A stretch of 29,643 bases of DNA from a virus (IMGVR_UViG_3300027749_000381:1-29643); one strand, 5' to 3'. Positions 1 through 8,946 are shown, counted from the first letter of the stretch. Numbers and translations are program-made. The notes: a model not told the origin generated them from the sequence alone.

Positions 1-1
1 A

Positions 2-1456
2 TGGTTTGGTGATCTGCGTTCCTGTTCTCAGGGCGGGATTCGCAACGCTAGTTGCACTGTCTATTTTCCCATATGGCATTATCAGTTTGACGATTTGATT
101 GTATTAAAGAATAATCAAGGTACAGAAGAAACTAGAGTAAGACACTTAGACTATGCAGTAGTAATGAGTGCGTTCTTTTGGCGCAGATTTAAAAATAAAG
201 AAAACATCACTTTCTTTGACCCCAACGAAGTTCCGGACTTATATGAAGCCTTCTATAGCAGTATTGATAAATTTGAAGAGTTGTATGTAAAATATGAAAA
301 GCGCAAGGATTTACGTAAAAAGGTCATGAGTGCTGAAGAAGTGTTCAAGTCCGGTATTTTAAAAGAAAGAACAGATACTGGTCGCATTTATCTAATGTTT
401 ACTGATAATGTGCAGAGACAGGGTTCATTCGATCCTGTTACACATCCAATTTATCAAAGTAACCTTTGTGCGGAAATAGTTTTGCCTTCACGGCCCTTCA
501 AACGTTTAGACGATGATACCGGCCGTATATCCTTATGCACATTGGGTAGCATCAATTGGGGCGCATTTAGAAACCCCGAAGATATGCGTAGAGCCTGTAG
601 AATTCTACAGCGTAGCCTCAATAACATTCTTGACTATCAAGACTTTCTTTCCATTCAGTCTAAACTATCAAACGATGAAATCAGACCTCTTGGAATTGGA
701 GTCACTAATCTTGCCTACTGGCATGCTAAGCGAGGATATAAGTATGGTGAAAAAGATTCACTGCAAGATGTTAAAGTTTGGATGGAACATCAAGCATACT
801 ATCTTACTGAAGCAACAGTAGAACTCGCCAAAGAACGAGGGCCATGTTTAGACAGTGCCAAAACTAGATACGGTCAAGGTATTTTTCCATGGGAGTTAAG
901 AGCAAAGGGAGTTAACGAATTAGCAAACTTTGAGCCAGAGTTAGATTGGGAAACACTGCGTACTGATATGAAACAATATGGTGTTAGAAATGCAACATTG
1001 ATGGCAATCGCACCAGTAGAAAGTAGTAGCGTAGTAATCAACAGTACAAATGGCATTGAGATGCCAATGAGTTTGATTTCTGTTAAAGAAAGCAAAGCCG
1101 GTTCGCTCACACAAGTTGTTCCGGAGTATCATAAACTAAAATCAAAATATCAATTGATGTGGGAACAAAAAGATTGTTTGTCCTACATCAAGACCGCAGC
1201 AGTATTGGCGGCTTATGTAGATCAGGCTATATCTGTAAATACTTTTTATAACCCCAAACATTTTCCTGACAGAAAAGTTCCAACTACATTGATAGCAAAG
1301 AACTTGATGCAGGCACATTACTTTGGTATCAAGACCTTTTATTATTCACTTATTAATAAGGCTGGTAGCAAATCAGATGATGAAATTCCACCTGATATGC
1401 CACTTGAACCTATTAACTTTGATGATGAAGATGATTGCCTTTCCTGTAAATTATAA
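2..1456 (+). CDS. nrdA: Ribonucleoside-diphosphate reductase, large (alpha) subunit, 5'-truncated by window edge
   Basis: Catalytic subunit of class Ia ribonucleotide reductase, which reduces NDPs to dNDPs for phage DNA synthesis. The frame is open from base 2 and already reads the conserved SQGG...RNAS segment, so the start lies upstream; by comparison with the 761-residue E. coli protein roughly 280 N-terminal residues are missing. The catalytic motif SNLCAEI supplies Asn (461), the thiyl Cys (467) and Glu (473). The partner Cys is in SLCTLG (536). The radical-transfer Tyr-Tyr pair is at 1340-1345. The tail ends in DDCLSCKL, the mobile Cys pair re-reduced by glutaredoxin, whose gene lies 1.8 kb downstream. 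The stop TAA overlaps the next gene's ATG (TAATG). The family call is very secure. Confidence 0.97.
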   Translation, partial: WFGDLRSCSQGGIRNASCTVYFPIWHYQFDDLIVLKNNQGTEETRVRHLDYAVVMSAFFWRRFKNKENITFFDPNEVPDLYEAFYSSIDKFEELYVKYEKRKDLRKKVMSAEEVFKSGILKERTDTGRIYLMFTDNVQRQGSFDPVTHPIYQSNLCAEIVLPSRPFKRLDDDTGRISLCTLGSINWGAFRNPEDMRRACRILQRSLNNILDYQDFLSIQSKLSNDEIRPLGIGVTNLAYWHAKRGYKYGEKDSLQDVKVWMEHQAYYLTEATVELAKERGPCLDSAKTRYGQGIFPWELRAKGVNELANFEPELDWETLRTDMKQYGVRNATLMAIAPVESSSVVINSTNGIEMPMSLISVKESKAGSLTQVVPEYHKLKSKYQLMWEQKDCLSYIKTAAVLAAYVDQAISVNTFYNPKHFPDRKVPTTLIAKNLMQAHYFGIKTFYYSLINKAGSKSDDEIPPDMPLEPINFDDEDDCLSCKL

Positions 1457-2133
1457 TGAATTATAAAAAAATATATAATAATTTAATAAATCGTGAATTC
1501 ACACGAATAGGATATGTTGAAAAACATCATATCTTACCTCGTTGTTTGGGCGGAAAAGATGACAAAGAAAATATAGTTGAATTATATCCTGAGGAGCATT
1601 ATCTTGCTCATTTATTATTGTGTAAAATATATCCAAAAAATCAAAAGTTATTGTATGCCGCAATGAACATGACAACCGGTTCAATGATTAATAATGGTAA
1701 AAGAACTAACAAAGTCTATGGATGGTTACGTAGACAATATATAGAATCAATGTCTGGCGATAACAACCCAAATAGAAAAAACCCAGAGTTACAAAAGTTA
1801 GCAGCACTTAAAAGGACAGGCCAAACACGTACAGAAGAAACGAAAGCAAAAATGTCTATATCTCAAAAGGGGAGAACTTTTACCAATGCAACTAAATTGA
1901 AAATGGCAGAGGCTGCAAAAAATAGACCTCCTATTAGCGAAGAAACAAGAGAAAAACTAAAAAAACGTGTGCCAAATAGTTCTTGGACTGGTAAAAAAAT
2001 GTCAGATGAAATAAAATCTAAAATGTCAATTGCACGTAAGGGCAAAAAAATGTCAGAGGAAACAAAAGAAAAAATGAAAATAGCGGCAAGAAATAGAGAA
2101 GAAAATAAACGAAAACAGAAAGAATTAGCATAA
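1456..2133 (+). CDS. HNH homing endonuclease with NUMOD3 repeats, inserted between nrdA and nrdB
   Basis: Free-standing endonuclease of the Mob type that lodges between phage nrd genes. The HNH core is near residues 23-57 (EKHHILPRCLGG, then EN and EEHYLAHLLL), with the His-His pair, Asn and distal His. The C-terminal half (about 95-225) is lysine-rich and repeats the NUMOD3 DNA-binding pattern, such as SEETKEKMKIA, ending in basic residues. The gene is exactly fitted: nrdA-TAATG-HNH and HNH-TAATG-nrdB, so both neighbours keep translational coupling. T4-like phages are known to carry mob genes in this interval. Function is inferred from motifs; the target is probably the adjoining nrd sequence of uninfected relatives. 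Confidence 0.9.
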   Translation: MNYKKIYNNLINREFTRIGYVEKHHILPRCLGGKDDKENIVELYPEEHYLAHLLLCKIYPKNQKLLYAAMNMTTGSMINNGKRTNKVYGWLRRQYIESMSGDNNPNRKNPELQKLAALKRTGQTRTEETKAKMSISQKGRTFTNATKLKMAEAAKNRPPISEETREKLKKRVPNSSWTGKKMSDEIKSKMSIARKGKKMSEETKEKMKIAARNREENKRKQKELA

Positions 2134-3233
2134 TGTCACAAGCACAATATAACCTAACCACAAAAACAGATTATCTTAATCGCAAGATGTTTCTTGATCC
2201 TGCAGGACCGGTTACTGTACAAAGGTTTGAAGAAGTAAAGTATACCAAACTTCAAAAGTTTGAACAAACCGCTAGGGGATTTTTTTGGGTTCCAGAAGAA
2301 GTTTCGTTAACTAAAGATTCTAGTGATTTTAAAGATTCTAGTGATGCAGTTAAGCATATTTTTACTAGTAATCTGTTACGTCAAACTGCATTGGATAGTT
2401 TACAAGGTCGCGGGCCATCACAGATTTTTACTCCAGTCGTATCACTTCCCGAATTGGAAGCATTAATGTACAACTGGAGTTTTTTTGAAACAAATATTCA
2501 CTCCCGCTCTTATAGTCATATTATTAGAAATATTTATAATGTTCCAAAAGATATCTTTAATTCTATTCATAGTACAAAAGAAATTGTTGATATGGCTAGC
2601 AGTGTTGGTAAGTATTATGATTTACTACATAAAGTCAACTGTGAAGTTGAGTTAGAAGTGCCAGTAAAAGAATTTCAACATATTAAATCAATTTGGTTAG
2701 CTCTAAATGCTAGTTATGCATTAGAAGCATTTCGATTTATGGTTAGTTTTGCCACAAGCCTAGCAATGGTTGAAAATAGAATCTTTATTGGCAATGGTAA
2801 TATTATTAGTCTAATTCTGCAAGATGAGTTATTACATAAAGAATGGACTTCTTGGATCATCAACCAAGTTGTTAAAGAAGATTCCCGCTTTGCTAAAGCA
2901 AAAACTGAATGTGAACGAGAAGTATATGAATTGTACATGGACGTAATCAGAGAAGAAAAAGAGTGGGCGGATTATTTATTTAAGAAGGGTTCGGTAATTG
3001 GACTTAACGCAAATATTCTAAAAGACTTTGTGGACTTTACCGCAGCAGGCGCATTAAAAGAAATTGGCATTAAGTATCTTAATCCTGCACCCAAGACTAC
3101 ACCTATTCCGTGGTTTAATAAACACACCAATACTGCCAACAAGCAGTCGGCTCTCCAAGAAACAGAAAGCACTAATTATGTTTTGGGTGTAATGTCAGAA
3201 GTATTAAATTACGACGATCTGCCTGAACTGTAA
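2133..3233 (+). CDS. nrdB: Ribonucleoside-diphosphate reductase, small (beta) subunit
   Basis: Radical-generating di-iron subunit of class Ia RNR; 366 residues against 376 in E. coli. Aligned by eye, metal ligands are Asp88 (ALDSLQGR), Glu119, His123, Glu198 (ALEAFRF), Glu232 and His235 (DELLH); the radical tyrosine is Tyr127 in HSRSYSHIIRN. The spacings 88-119 and 198-232-235 match E. coli, but one extra residue (Asn) separates Glu119 from His123: the motif is E-T-N-I-H where E. coli has E-T-I-H. The C-terminus (NYDDLPEL) is acidic and hydrophobic as expected for docking on NrdA. The start overlaps the HNH stop as TAATG. Confidence 0.96.
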   Translation: MSQAQYNLTTKTDYLNRKMFLDPAGPVTVQRFEEVKYTKLQKFEQTARGFFWVPEEVSLTKDSSDFKDSSDAVKHIFTSNLLRQTALDSLQGRGPSQIFTPVVSLPELEALMYNWSFFETNIHSRSYSHIIRNIYNVPKDIFNSIHSTKEIVDMASSVGKYYDLLHKVNCEVELEVPVKEFQHIKSIWLALNASYALEAFRFMVSFATSLAMVENRIFIGNGNIISLILQDELLHKEWTSWIINQVVKEDSRFAKAKTECEREVYELYMDVIREEKEWADYLFKKGSVIGLNANILKDFVDFTAAGALKEIGIKYLNPAPKTTPIPWFNKHTNTANKQSALQETESTNYVLGVMSEVLNYDDLPEL

Positions 3234-3254
3234 ATATAAAACAAGGAGAACATT

Positions 3255-3485
3255 ATGACGGCTTTAGTATGGAGCAAAGATAACTGCCCTTATTGCGACC
3301 AGGCAAAATCATTGCTTACGCAAAAAGGCATTGCATTTGAAGAACGTAAGATAGGTCAGGGTTGGACTAGGGAACAGTTATTAGAATCAGTACCAACCGC
3401 AAGAACTGTACCACAGATATATCTAAATGGAGAATATGTGGGCGGATATACAGAATTGAAAGCAAAGTTTGATAAACAAGGATAA
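3255..3485 (+). CDS. Glutaredoxin
   Basis: Small thiol-disulfide oxidoreductase of 76 residues, the usual length for phage and bacterial glutaredoxins. It shows the dithiol site CPYC (Cys11, Cys14), the cis-Pro motif TVP (51-53) and the glutathione-binding GGY near residue 64. A strong Shine-Dalgarno (AAGGAG) precedes the ATG. Lying directly behind nrdB, it most likely supplies electrons to the NrdA C-terminal cysteines using host glutathione. The fold call is secure; the physiological partner is inferred from position. Confidence 0.95.
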   Translation: MTALVWSKDNCPYCDQAKSLLTQKGIAFEERKIGQGWTREQLLESVPTARTVPQIYLNGEYVGGYTELKAKFDKQG

Positions 3486-3488
3486 TTT

Positions 3489-3788
3489 ATGAATATAACA
3501 GTTGGTGAGATAATGACGTTGAAGCTTAATAGCGGTGAAGAATTAGTTACTAAGATTGTTGCTGTCGATGGCGATAATATTACCATCGTAGACCCGGTTT
3601 CTATTGCACCATCGCAGGGCGGGGTTGGACTTATTCCATCACTATTTACCAATAAAATGCACTCAAATGTACAGCTAAATACTACTAACGTAGTGTTAAT
3701 AGGTGATACTGATGAATCAGTTAAAACCAAATACATTGAGGCCACTACAGGTTTGAAAGTGCCGGATAAAAAAATGATTATGGGATAG
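3489..3788 (+). CDS. Sm-like (LSm-fold) phage protein
   Basis: A 99-residue protein whose first two thirds read as an Sm-type five-stranded barrel: VGEIMTLKLNSGEELVTKIV followed by a DNITIVDP strand and a VVLIG strand near residue 70. Similar small Sm-like proteins are known from T4-like marine and freshwater phages, but their role is not settled. It sits between glutaredoxin and the PAAR gene, 2 nt from the latter's start region, so it may belong to either the replication or the virion set. No RNA-binding residues can be assigned with confidence. The family call rests on the pattern of strands and the GEEL turn only. Confidence 0.6.
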   Translation: MNITVGEIMTLKLNSGEELVTKIVAVDGDNITIVDPVSIAPSQGGVGLIPSLFTNKMHSNVQLNTTNVVLIGDTDESVKTKYIEATTGLKVPDKKMIMG

Positions 3789-3791
3789 GAA

Positions 3792-4058
3792 ATGCCAGGA
3801 TTAAGCAGACTAAATGACCAAAATGATGCAGGCGGAGCAATTCAACAAGGTGCAAATACGGTTTTTTGCAACGGAATTGCTGTAGGTTTGCACGGTCCTA
3901 GTCAGCTTACTTCTCATAATTATAATCACACTAGTAATAAAACTACTGAAGGTAGTCCAACTGTATTTGCGGAAAACCTACCTGTATTGCGAATTGGTTC
4001 AGGAAACGACTGCGGACATCAAATTGTACAAGGTAGTGAGGACGTGTTTGTCCAATGA
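3792..4058 (+). CDS. PAAR-domain spike-tip protein
   Basis: An 88-residue PAAR-repeat protein. PAAR proteins form the sharp, metal-bound cone capping the tail-tube spike of contractile phages and type VI secretion systems (T4 gp5.4 class). Visible marks are the repeated short turn-and-strand pattern (GGAIQQGANTVFCNGIAVG, then GSPTVFAENLPVLRIG, then GSEDVFV) and His/Cys residues (HGP, SHNYNH, CGHQ) that could supply the metal ligands near the apex. The stop overlaps the next start (ATGA, 4055-4058), coupling it to the adhesin. This supports a contractile-tail (myovirus) assignment. Confidence 0.88.
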   Translation: MPGLSRLNDQNDAGGAIQQGANTVFCNGIAVGLHGPSQLTSHNYNHTSNKTTEGSPTVFAENLPVLRIGSGNDCGHQIVQGSEDVFVQ

Positions 4059-5449
4059 GCAGTACTAGCAATCAAAGTCCGTTGGGAGTCAATATAGTAA
4101 GTTCCTTATTGCAAAGTCAAGGTTTTACTATTAATCCAACTGCGGCAGGCTTAATGGGGTCAAGCACAACCAATGCAGCATATACGCCGGGAAGTATAGT
4201 AAATGATACTTGCTTATATTGGGTGACTTACGCAATCAATGCAGCATACCAACAGCTTGGTGTGCAAGTTTCTGATGCTACTTATAATAATTTAATATCG
4301 ATTGGGACTAACACTATTCCGGCGTTAGGTAATTCGTTGCCTCCCACTTATGGGGGCGAGATACTTAAAGTAGCAACTCCGACGTTTAGTCCTGATAGCG
4401 GAACCTATAGCTCAACACAATCAGTCACTATATCTACCTTAACCCCAGGAGCGTCCATTTATTATACAACAGACGGAAGTGTGCCCTCAAGTGCTTCTAC
4501 TTTATATACTACACCAGTTAGCATTAGTGTAAACACTACAATAAAAGCAATTGCTGAAGAAGTTGGGTATGTTAATAGTGATATAGGAACTGCAAATTAT
4601 GTGATTTCATCACCGGTAGTATATTCTGCAAGATACCTAGTTGTTGGTGGCGGAGGGGGAACTAGTTTTGCTGCAGGTGGAGGAGGAGCCGGCGGTTTCT
4701 TAGACAGCACAATTACCTTAGATTCTGGAATAACGTATACAATTACGGTTGGTGATGGTGGACTCACTTATGGTAACGCAAGTAGCAATGGGCAATGCTC
4801 TTCAATAATAGGCGGATCTGTCTCTATCATTGCTATTGGTGGAGGGGCATCGCGTGTCGGAGCCAGTGGGAATGCCGGTGGGTCAGGTGGCGGAGGAGGA
4901 GAGAATTACTCCGTAGGACAAATACATGCCGGTGGAACCGGAACACTCGGTCAAGGATTTTGCGGAGGAATTACTCCCGGACTTCCAAACAGCCCGGCTG
5001 GTGGCGGCGGAGGCGCAGGTGCTGTGGGAGGCAATGGTAGTGCAATTTATGGTGGTAGTGGCGGCGACGGTGGTATAGGATTGCCAAGCGATATTATCAC
5101 TACCGCACAAGCAACTTCTGCTAGTGTAGGACAGGTAGTTACTACGAATGTTTACTATGCAGGTGGAGGAGGAGCATCGGCTTACGGTGCCTATGGTGGA
5201 CAGGGCGGCCTTGGTGGCGGAGGCGCCGGCGGAGCTGGATTAGGTGGAGTAGGATCTTCGGGCAGTCCTAATACAGGTGGCGGTGCGGGTAGTGCTAATG
5301 GTGTAGGTTATACGGGGGGATCGGGTGTAGTAATTCTTTCTGTTCCCACTGTTAGTTATTCAGGGATATATACGGGAACCCCAGTGATATCGGTAGACGG
5401 GGCTAATACTGCGATCATATTCAAGCAGAGTGGCTCGTACACGGCTTAA
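4055..5449 (+). CDS. Tail adhesin-like protein: chitobiase C-terminal domain plus glycine-rich domain
   Basis: A 464-residue protein with three parts. Residues 1-105 are a low-complexity Ser/Thr/Asn-rich head. Residues about 108-185 are a chitobiase/beta-hexosaminidase C-terminal-type domain (FSPDSGTYSSTQSVTIST, then IYYTTDGSVPS, then TTIKAIA), an Ig-like fold frequent in exported and phage proteins. From about 195 to 430 the chain is very glycine-rich, with runs such as GGGGAGG and GGAGGAG separated by short variable loops. This resembles the polyglycine-II sandwich of phage S16-type receptor-binding tips, where the loops between Gly runs contact the receptor. The gene overlaps PAAR by 4 nt. 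The domain calls are firm; the role in host recognition is inferred. Confidence 0.8.
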   Translation: MSSTSNQSPLGVNIVSSLLQSQGFTINPTAAGLMGSSTTNAAYTPGSIVNDTCLYWVTYAINAAYQQLGVQVSDATYNNLISIGTNTIPALGNSLPPTYGGEILKVATPTFSPDSGTYSSTQSVTISTLTPGASIYYTTDGSVPSSASTLYTTPVSISVNTTIKAIAEEVGYVNSDIGTANYVISSPVVYSARYLVVGGGGGTSFAAGGGGAGGFLDSTITLDSGITYTITVGDGGLTYGNASSNGQCSSIIGGSVSIIAIGGGASRVGASGNAGGSGGGGGENYSVGQIHAGGTGTLGQGFCGGITPGLPNSPAGGGGGAGAVGGNGSAIYGGSGGDGGIGLPSDIITTAQATSASVGQVVTTNVYYAGGGGASAYGAYGGQGGLGGGGAGGAGLGGVGSSGSPNTGGGAGSANGVGYTGGSGVVILSVPTVSYSGIYTGTPVISVDGANTAIIFKQSGSYTA

Positions 5450-5467
5450 AGTTAATAAGGAAATACT

Positions 5468-7981
5468 ATGTCATACACTTGGACTGGTCCTGCAACATCT
5501 GGTTATCCCATATTAGGGAACACCGGTCAAGGGCAAAGTGCTACTTGGTTGCCTTGGTCAACCGTTAATCCAAATGTAGGTGTAACTCAGTGGGGATACA
5601 TTAGACTATTAGCATTACAAGCATGGAATGAGTTTAATTGGAATAGCGCAACTATAGTTACTGCTGGATCTTTTGTAGTGGGAACAACTTATACAATATC
5701 AACTGTGGGTACAACTAATTTTACATTGATAGGCGCAGCTTATAATATACTCGGAACTACATTCGTTGCATCCGGAGCAGGATCAGGCACAGGTACAGCA
5801 TCTTGTGTATCAAATACACCCTCTTACAAAGACTTTACCTCATCATTTTTAACCTGTCGTAATTTTGCTAACTATTCAAATAATCAAATTAACACAGTTA
5901 CTAACTCACTTACCTTTCAACAAGGTACATTTAGCAATCAAAATGATTTAATTACCGGTGATTTAGCCGGGGTAAGTTTGTCACTACAACAGTTTGGACA
6001 AGACTTGATTAATTTAGGTAAAGCACTTAACATATCACAAATAAGCAAATTTGGTCTACCTTCTACTCTGTTACAGTTGATTAATCAAAATAATGCTCAG
6101 ACTAGCAATTTAAGTTTAGCTTTATTATCAGTAGGATTAACAGCTAGTGTTGTTGAAGCTATTTCAAATGGGAGCGTAACTCCTACTCTTGCCCAAGAAC
6201 AGAAATTATATAGTGCATTTTCAGTAGTAAGAAGTACGGCTCTTACTCAAGTATTAGTCCCGTTATCGTGCAAGACAGCCGGTTTACGCTCACTAGCTGA
6301 CCTGTTAAATGTTAAATCACTGTTCCCATTATCATATTCAACATTAACAGTACCGTTGTATAATACAACTCCGGGCCCTACAAATAGTAAAACTTATTAT
6401 CTATTATTCTCGCAAGGACAACTTAGTTCACAACTTACTTCACCAGGAGTAATCGCACAGGTACCGCCAATTACGCCAGATGGCACGCCGGCTATTAGCA
6501 ACTCTACTACAGCACTTGGGTTTCAACCGCCCATTGGTGGGTTTGGCTCGTATTTGCAAGGAATACTGCCAGCAGATCAAGCAGTATTAGCAGGGGCTTT
6601 TTCCGCCTCTATGCAACAAATCAATAACATCAATAAAGTTGATTTACAAAGATTTGCACAGGTAGTTTTTTCAACAGAGACTACTGCAAATTTACCACTA
6701 ATTAGCGGAACCAATTTACCTACTGATACTCAGCTAGCATCAACTGGATTAGCTAATATAGCATTGGGAGGGGGAATAAATGGTACATACACGATGTCAA
6801 ATTTCTTTGGGTGTATGTCCGGACTCCCTTATCCTCTGCAAGAAGTTCAAAATGGTATAACTCAATTACAAACTGTAAAATTAACAAACATTTATCAACA
6901 ATTGTATTTGGCATGTACATGGCAAGGTGCAACAGCTACGGCAATCATAACTGGCACCGTCGGTAGTTATGCGCTTACTGGTTTTACAATTACTAATGCG
7001 GGCGGTGGCTACAGCAGAGGTACTGCCCCTGCGCCAACCGTTACTGTCACGGGTTCGGGCGGGTTTTTGGCGATTGCTACAGTTATCATAGGAACTGATC
7101 CTACTAATATTACAACATACGGTAAAGTAACAGGGTTTACTATCACCAATCCAGGTACTCAGTCGAGTGATCCAAATCCAGTTGTTGTACAAATTCAAGC
7201 ACCTCCTACAGACGCTCTTTCGGTCAACAGTAACGGCAGTATAGCAACTGGTGGAACAAATACAGCATACGGAACAACAGGATGGACCGGAGCCGGCACC
7301 GGGTTAGATTTAGTTGTGCAAATTTACGTTACTCAGGCCAACACTGAAATTGCTTACATAGCTACCGCTTCAACAAATAATATTAATGCTGCTAATACAC
7401 TAAACACTAATTATAGTGCTACTGGCACTGCACTTCAGCAAGAACAACGAGCAAGATATGCTGCCATACCACCTGTGCCAATTCCGTATAATCCAACTTT
7501 AAATGCATACCCTACTACATTGTATACATTTGGCGACTCTATTACTAGTTTTGCGGCAGAAACGCAGCCAAATATGACGGTGCAGACTTTAGAAAATATA
7601 ACCGATATGACGACCGTAGGCGGGCAAAGTGTAACTGGTGCAATGAGACAGGCTAGAAATCAAGCTAGATTGCAGCAGGTAGGTATTCCACTAACTAATA
7701 ATATTTCAAACGGACTAACTAGTTCGCAACTGGCAAATTTAATGCTGAGTACTAGCACTAGTGCTAATCAACCTGTGCCACCTGTTCCGATTGCATCATA
7801 TGATAACTGCGCTCCAAAATATGTAAATATACCCATTGTAAACGGATTGGCAGCAGCTAATACGATACCCATTCTGTTAAACACAGCATATACTTCAAGT
7901 ACTATCTCACCTTCATCGTATGGTGTTTCGGATGCTATTAATAATGTAATCACATGTAACTGTACTTGTTGGGTAATGTAA
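5468..7981 (+). CDS. Large virion structural protein (tail or fibre associated)
   Basis: An 837-residue, Thr/Asn/Gly/Ala-rich protein with no recognisable enzyme motif. Residues 67-112 hold a module seen in many phage structural proteins (GSFVVGTTYTISTVGTTNF and a GSGTGTAS end) that looks inserted into the host protein. Around 480-590 a second inserted-looking stretch carries two copies of a GFTITN turn motif with GGGYSRG and PTVTVTG, typical of Ig-like or beta-helical decorations. The C-terminus is Cys-rich (CNCTC). It follows the PAAR and adhesin genes with a good Shine-Dalgarno (AAGGA), and a 15-bp hairpin lies just behind its stop. Tail or baseplate location is inferred from neighbours. 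Confidence 0.65.
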   Translation: MSYTWTGPATSGYPILGNTGQGQSATWLPWSTVNPNVGVTQWGYIRLLALQAWNEFNWNSATIVTAGSFVVGTTYTISTVGTTNFTLIGAAYNILGTTFVASGAGSGTGTASCVSNTPSYKDFTSSFLTCRNFANYSNNQINTVTNSLTFQQGTFSNQNDLITGDLAGVSLSLQQFGQDLINLGKALNISQISKFGLPSTLLQLINQNNAQTSNLSLALLSVGLTASVVEAISNGSVTPTLAQEQKLYSAFSVVRSTALTQVLVPLSCKTAGLRSLADLLNVKSLFPLSYSTLTVPLYNTTPGPTNSKTYYLLFSQGQLSSQLTSPGVIAQVPPITPDGTPAISNSTTALGFQPPIGGFGSYLQGILPADQAVLAGAFSASMQQINNINKVDLQRFAQVVFSTETTANLPLISGTNLPTDTQLASTGLANIALGGGINGTYTMSNFFGCMSGLPYPLQEVQNGITQLQTVKLTNIYQQLYLACTWQGATATAIITGTVGSYALTGFTITNAGGGYSRGTAPAPTVTVTGSGGFLAIATVIIGTDPTNITTYGKVTGFTITNPGTQSSDPNPVVVQIQAPPTDALSVNSNGSIATGGTNTAYGTTGWTGAGTGLDLVVQIYVTQANTEIAYIATASTNNINAANTLNTNYSATGTALQQEQRARYAAIPPVPIPYNPTLNAYPTTLYTFGDSITSFAAETQPNMTVQTLENITDMTTVGGQSVTGAMRQARNQARLQQVGIPLTNNISNGLTSSQLANLMLSTSTSANQPVPPVPIASYDNCAPKYVNIPIVNGLAAANTIPILLNTAYTSSTISPSSYGVSDAINNVITCNCTCWVM

Positions 7982-7991
7982 ATACCGTATA

Positions 7992-8025
7992 CTATTTCAT
8001 TACATCGTAAGATGTGATAGAATAG
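7992..8025 (+). terminator. Hairpin after the structural gene
   Basis: A 15-position stem (7992-8006 with 8011-8025) around a GTAA loop, with one mismatch and two G-U pairs. It lies 11 nt after the stop at 7981. There is no long U tract (CTTTC follows), so it may be a processing or stability hairpin rather than an intrinsic terminator. Confidence 0.5.
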
Positions 8026-8065
8026 CTTTCACCTTAATTAATTTAAGATAACAAAGGAGAACAAA

Positions 8066-8629
8066 ATGGAAACATCATTAAAATGTCTATACTTTGTTTT
8101 AGGATTAGCGTTAGTTATAATGCTTACTAATGCAATAACTAGTTATAAGTTTTTGAAATTGCAAAATCAAAAATCTGTGACAGAACCCGCCAGTGCCGAA
8201 GTTGTTGAAAAGCAATTAGATTGTCTGGCAATGAACATATACAGGGAAGCGGGGTTTGAACCGTTTGAAGGAAAGGTAGCAGTAGCGCAAGTTACACTGA
8301 ATAGGGCAGCAGATACTTCAGGAAAATTTCCTAAAAAAGTTTGTGATGTAGTGTACCAAAAAAATAAATTTTTGGAAAAAATAGTGTGCCAGTTTAGTTG
8401 GTATTGTGACCACACCAAACCTTCTACTGTAAACAAAGAAGCATATGATGAAAGTTATGCAGTAGCTAAAAAGGTATTATTAGAAGGTTTCAGACTTGAT
8501 GGTTTACGCGGAGCATTATATTATCACGCAGATTATATTAATCCAAATTGGCATTTAAAAAGGATAATGAAAATTGGACAGCATATTTTTTATAAAGGAA
8601 ATGACGATGATGAAACTCATGCTAATTGA
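8066..8629 (+). CDS. Membrane-anchored SleB/CwlJ-type cell-wall hydrolase (lysin)
   Basis: A 187-residue Hydrolase_2 family protein. An N-terminal hydrophobic segment (about residues 7-27) acts as a signal anchor, suggesting export without holin help or a signal-arrest-release type endolysin. The catalytic domain starts at about residue 50 with LAMNIYREAGFEPFEGKVAV, where Glu61 matches the family's catalytic Glu, followed by AVAQVTLNR. FSWYCD and the GALYYHAD stretch near the end are also family-typical. It has a clear AAGGAG Shine-Dalgarno. A multi-pass membrane protein overlaps its 3' end, giving a lysis-cassette context. Confidence 0.88.
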   Translation: METSLKCLYFVLGLALVIMLTNAITSYKFLKLQNQKSVTEPASAEVVEKQLDCLAMNIYREAGFEPFEGKVAVAQVTLNRAADTSGKFPKKVCDVVYQKNKFLEKIVCQFSWYCDHTKPSTVNKEAYDESYAVAKKVLLEGFRLDGLRGALYYHADYINPNWHLKRIMKIGQHIFYKGNDDDETHAN

Positions 8630-8945
8630 TATAGCAAAGAAAATTGGATTATTTTTTGTAAACCTGTTCCTAGAGTTCAAATCTAAGATAAAGAATATAT
8701 CAATTAACGGTATTGAATGGACTGCAATCTTAGCACTACACGCAGTAACAATACCCACATTGTTAAGTCTAATGGCTGGGCTGTCAGATCGCACCCCTCC
8801 TATTGATATGATCATTATTATTTGGACTGCGTTGGGGCTATTGTTCATGAAATCACTAATGAAGCGTGATCTTATTTCTATTGCAGTGATTGGGTTTGGT
8901 TTTATGGGACAAGCAATATTGATGGCATTAATTTTCTTTAAGTAA
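8607..8945 (+). CDS. Small multi-pass membrane protein, holin candidate
   Basis: The frame is open from 8574, but AAAGGAA at 8594-8600 supports a start at 8607 (or 8610), giving about 112 residues. It has an amphipathic basic N-terminus, then three hydrophobic segments: WTAILALHAVTIPTLLSLMA, IIIIWTALGLLFM, and a final ISIAVIGFGFMGQAILMALI segment. It overlaps the lysin gene by 23 nt. Size, topology and position suit a holin, but holins share little sequence, so this is inference. Basic residues between the segments (MKSLMKRD) are consistent with a cytoplasmic loop. Confidence 0.5.
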   Translation: MMKLMLIDIAKKIGLFFVNLFLEFKSKIKNISINGIEWTAILALHAVTIPTLLSLMAGLSDRTPPIDMIIIIWTALGLLFMKSLMKRDLISIAVIGFGFMGQAILMALIFFK

Positions 8946-8946
8946 C

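Noticed and set aside
3356-3745. Minus-strand ORF of 129 codons
   Set aside because: Fully opposite glutaredoxin and the Sm-like gene, which have good starts and family matches.
4795-5040. Arg/Trp-rich ORF inside the adhesin gene
   Set aside because: A frame-shifted reading of Gly codons; no start signal and no support beyond composition.
4640-5340. Repeat array or CRISPR-like pattern
   Set aside because: The repetition comes from Gly codons within one long reading frame; units are irregular and there are no spacers. No CRISPR array was seen in the window.
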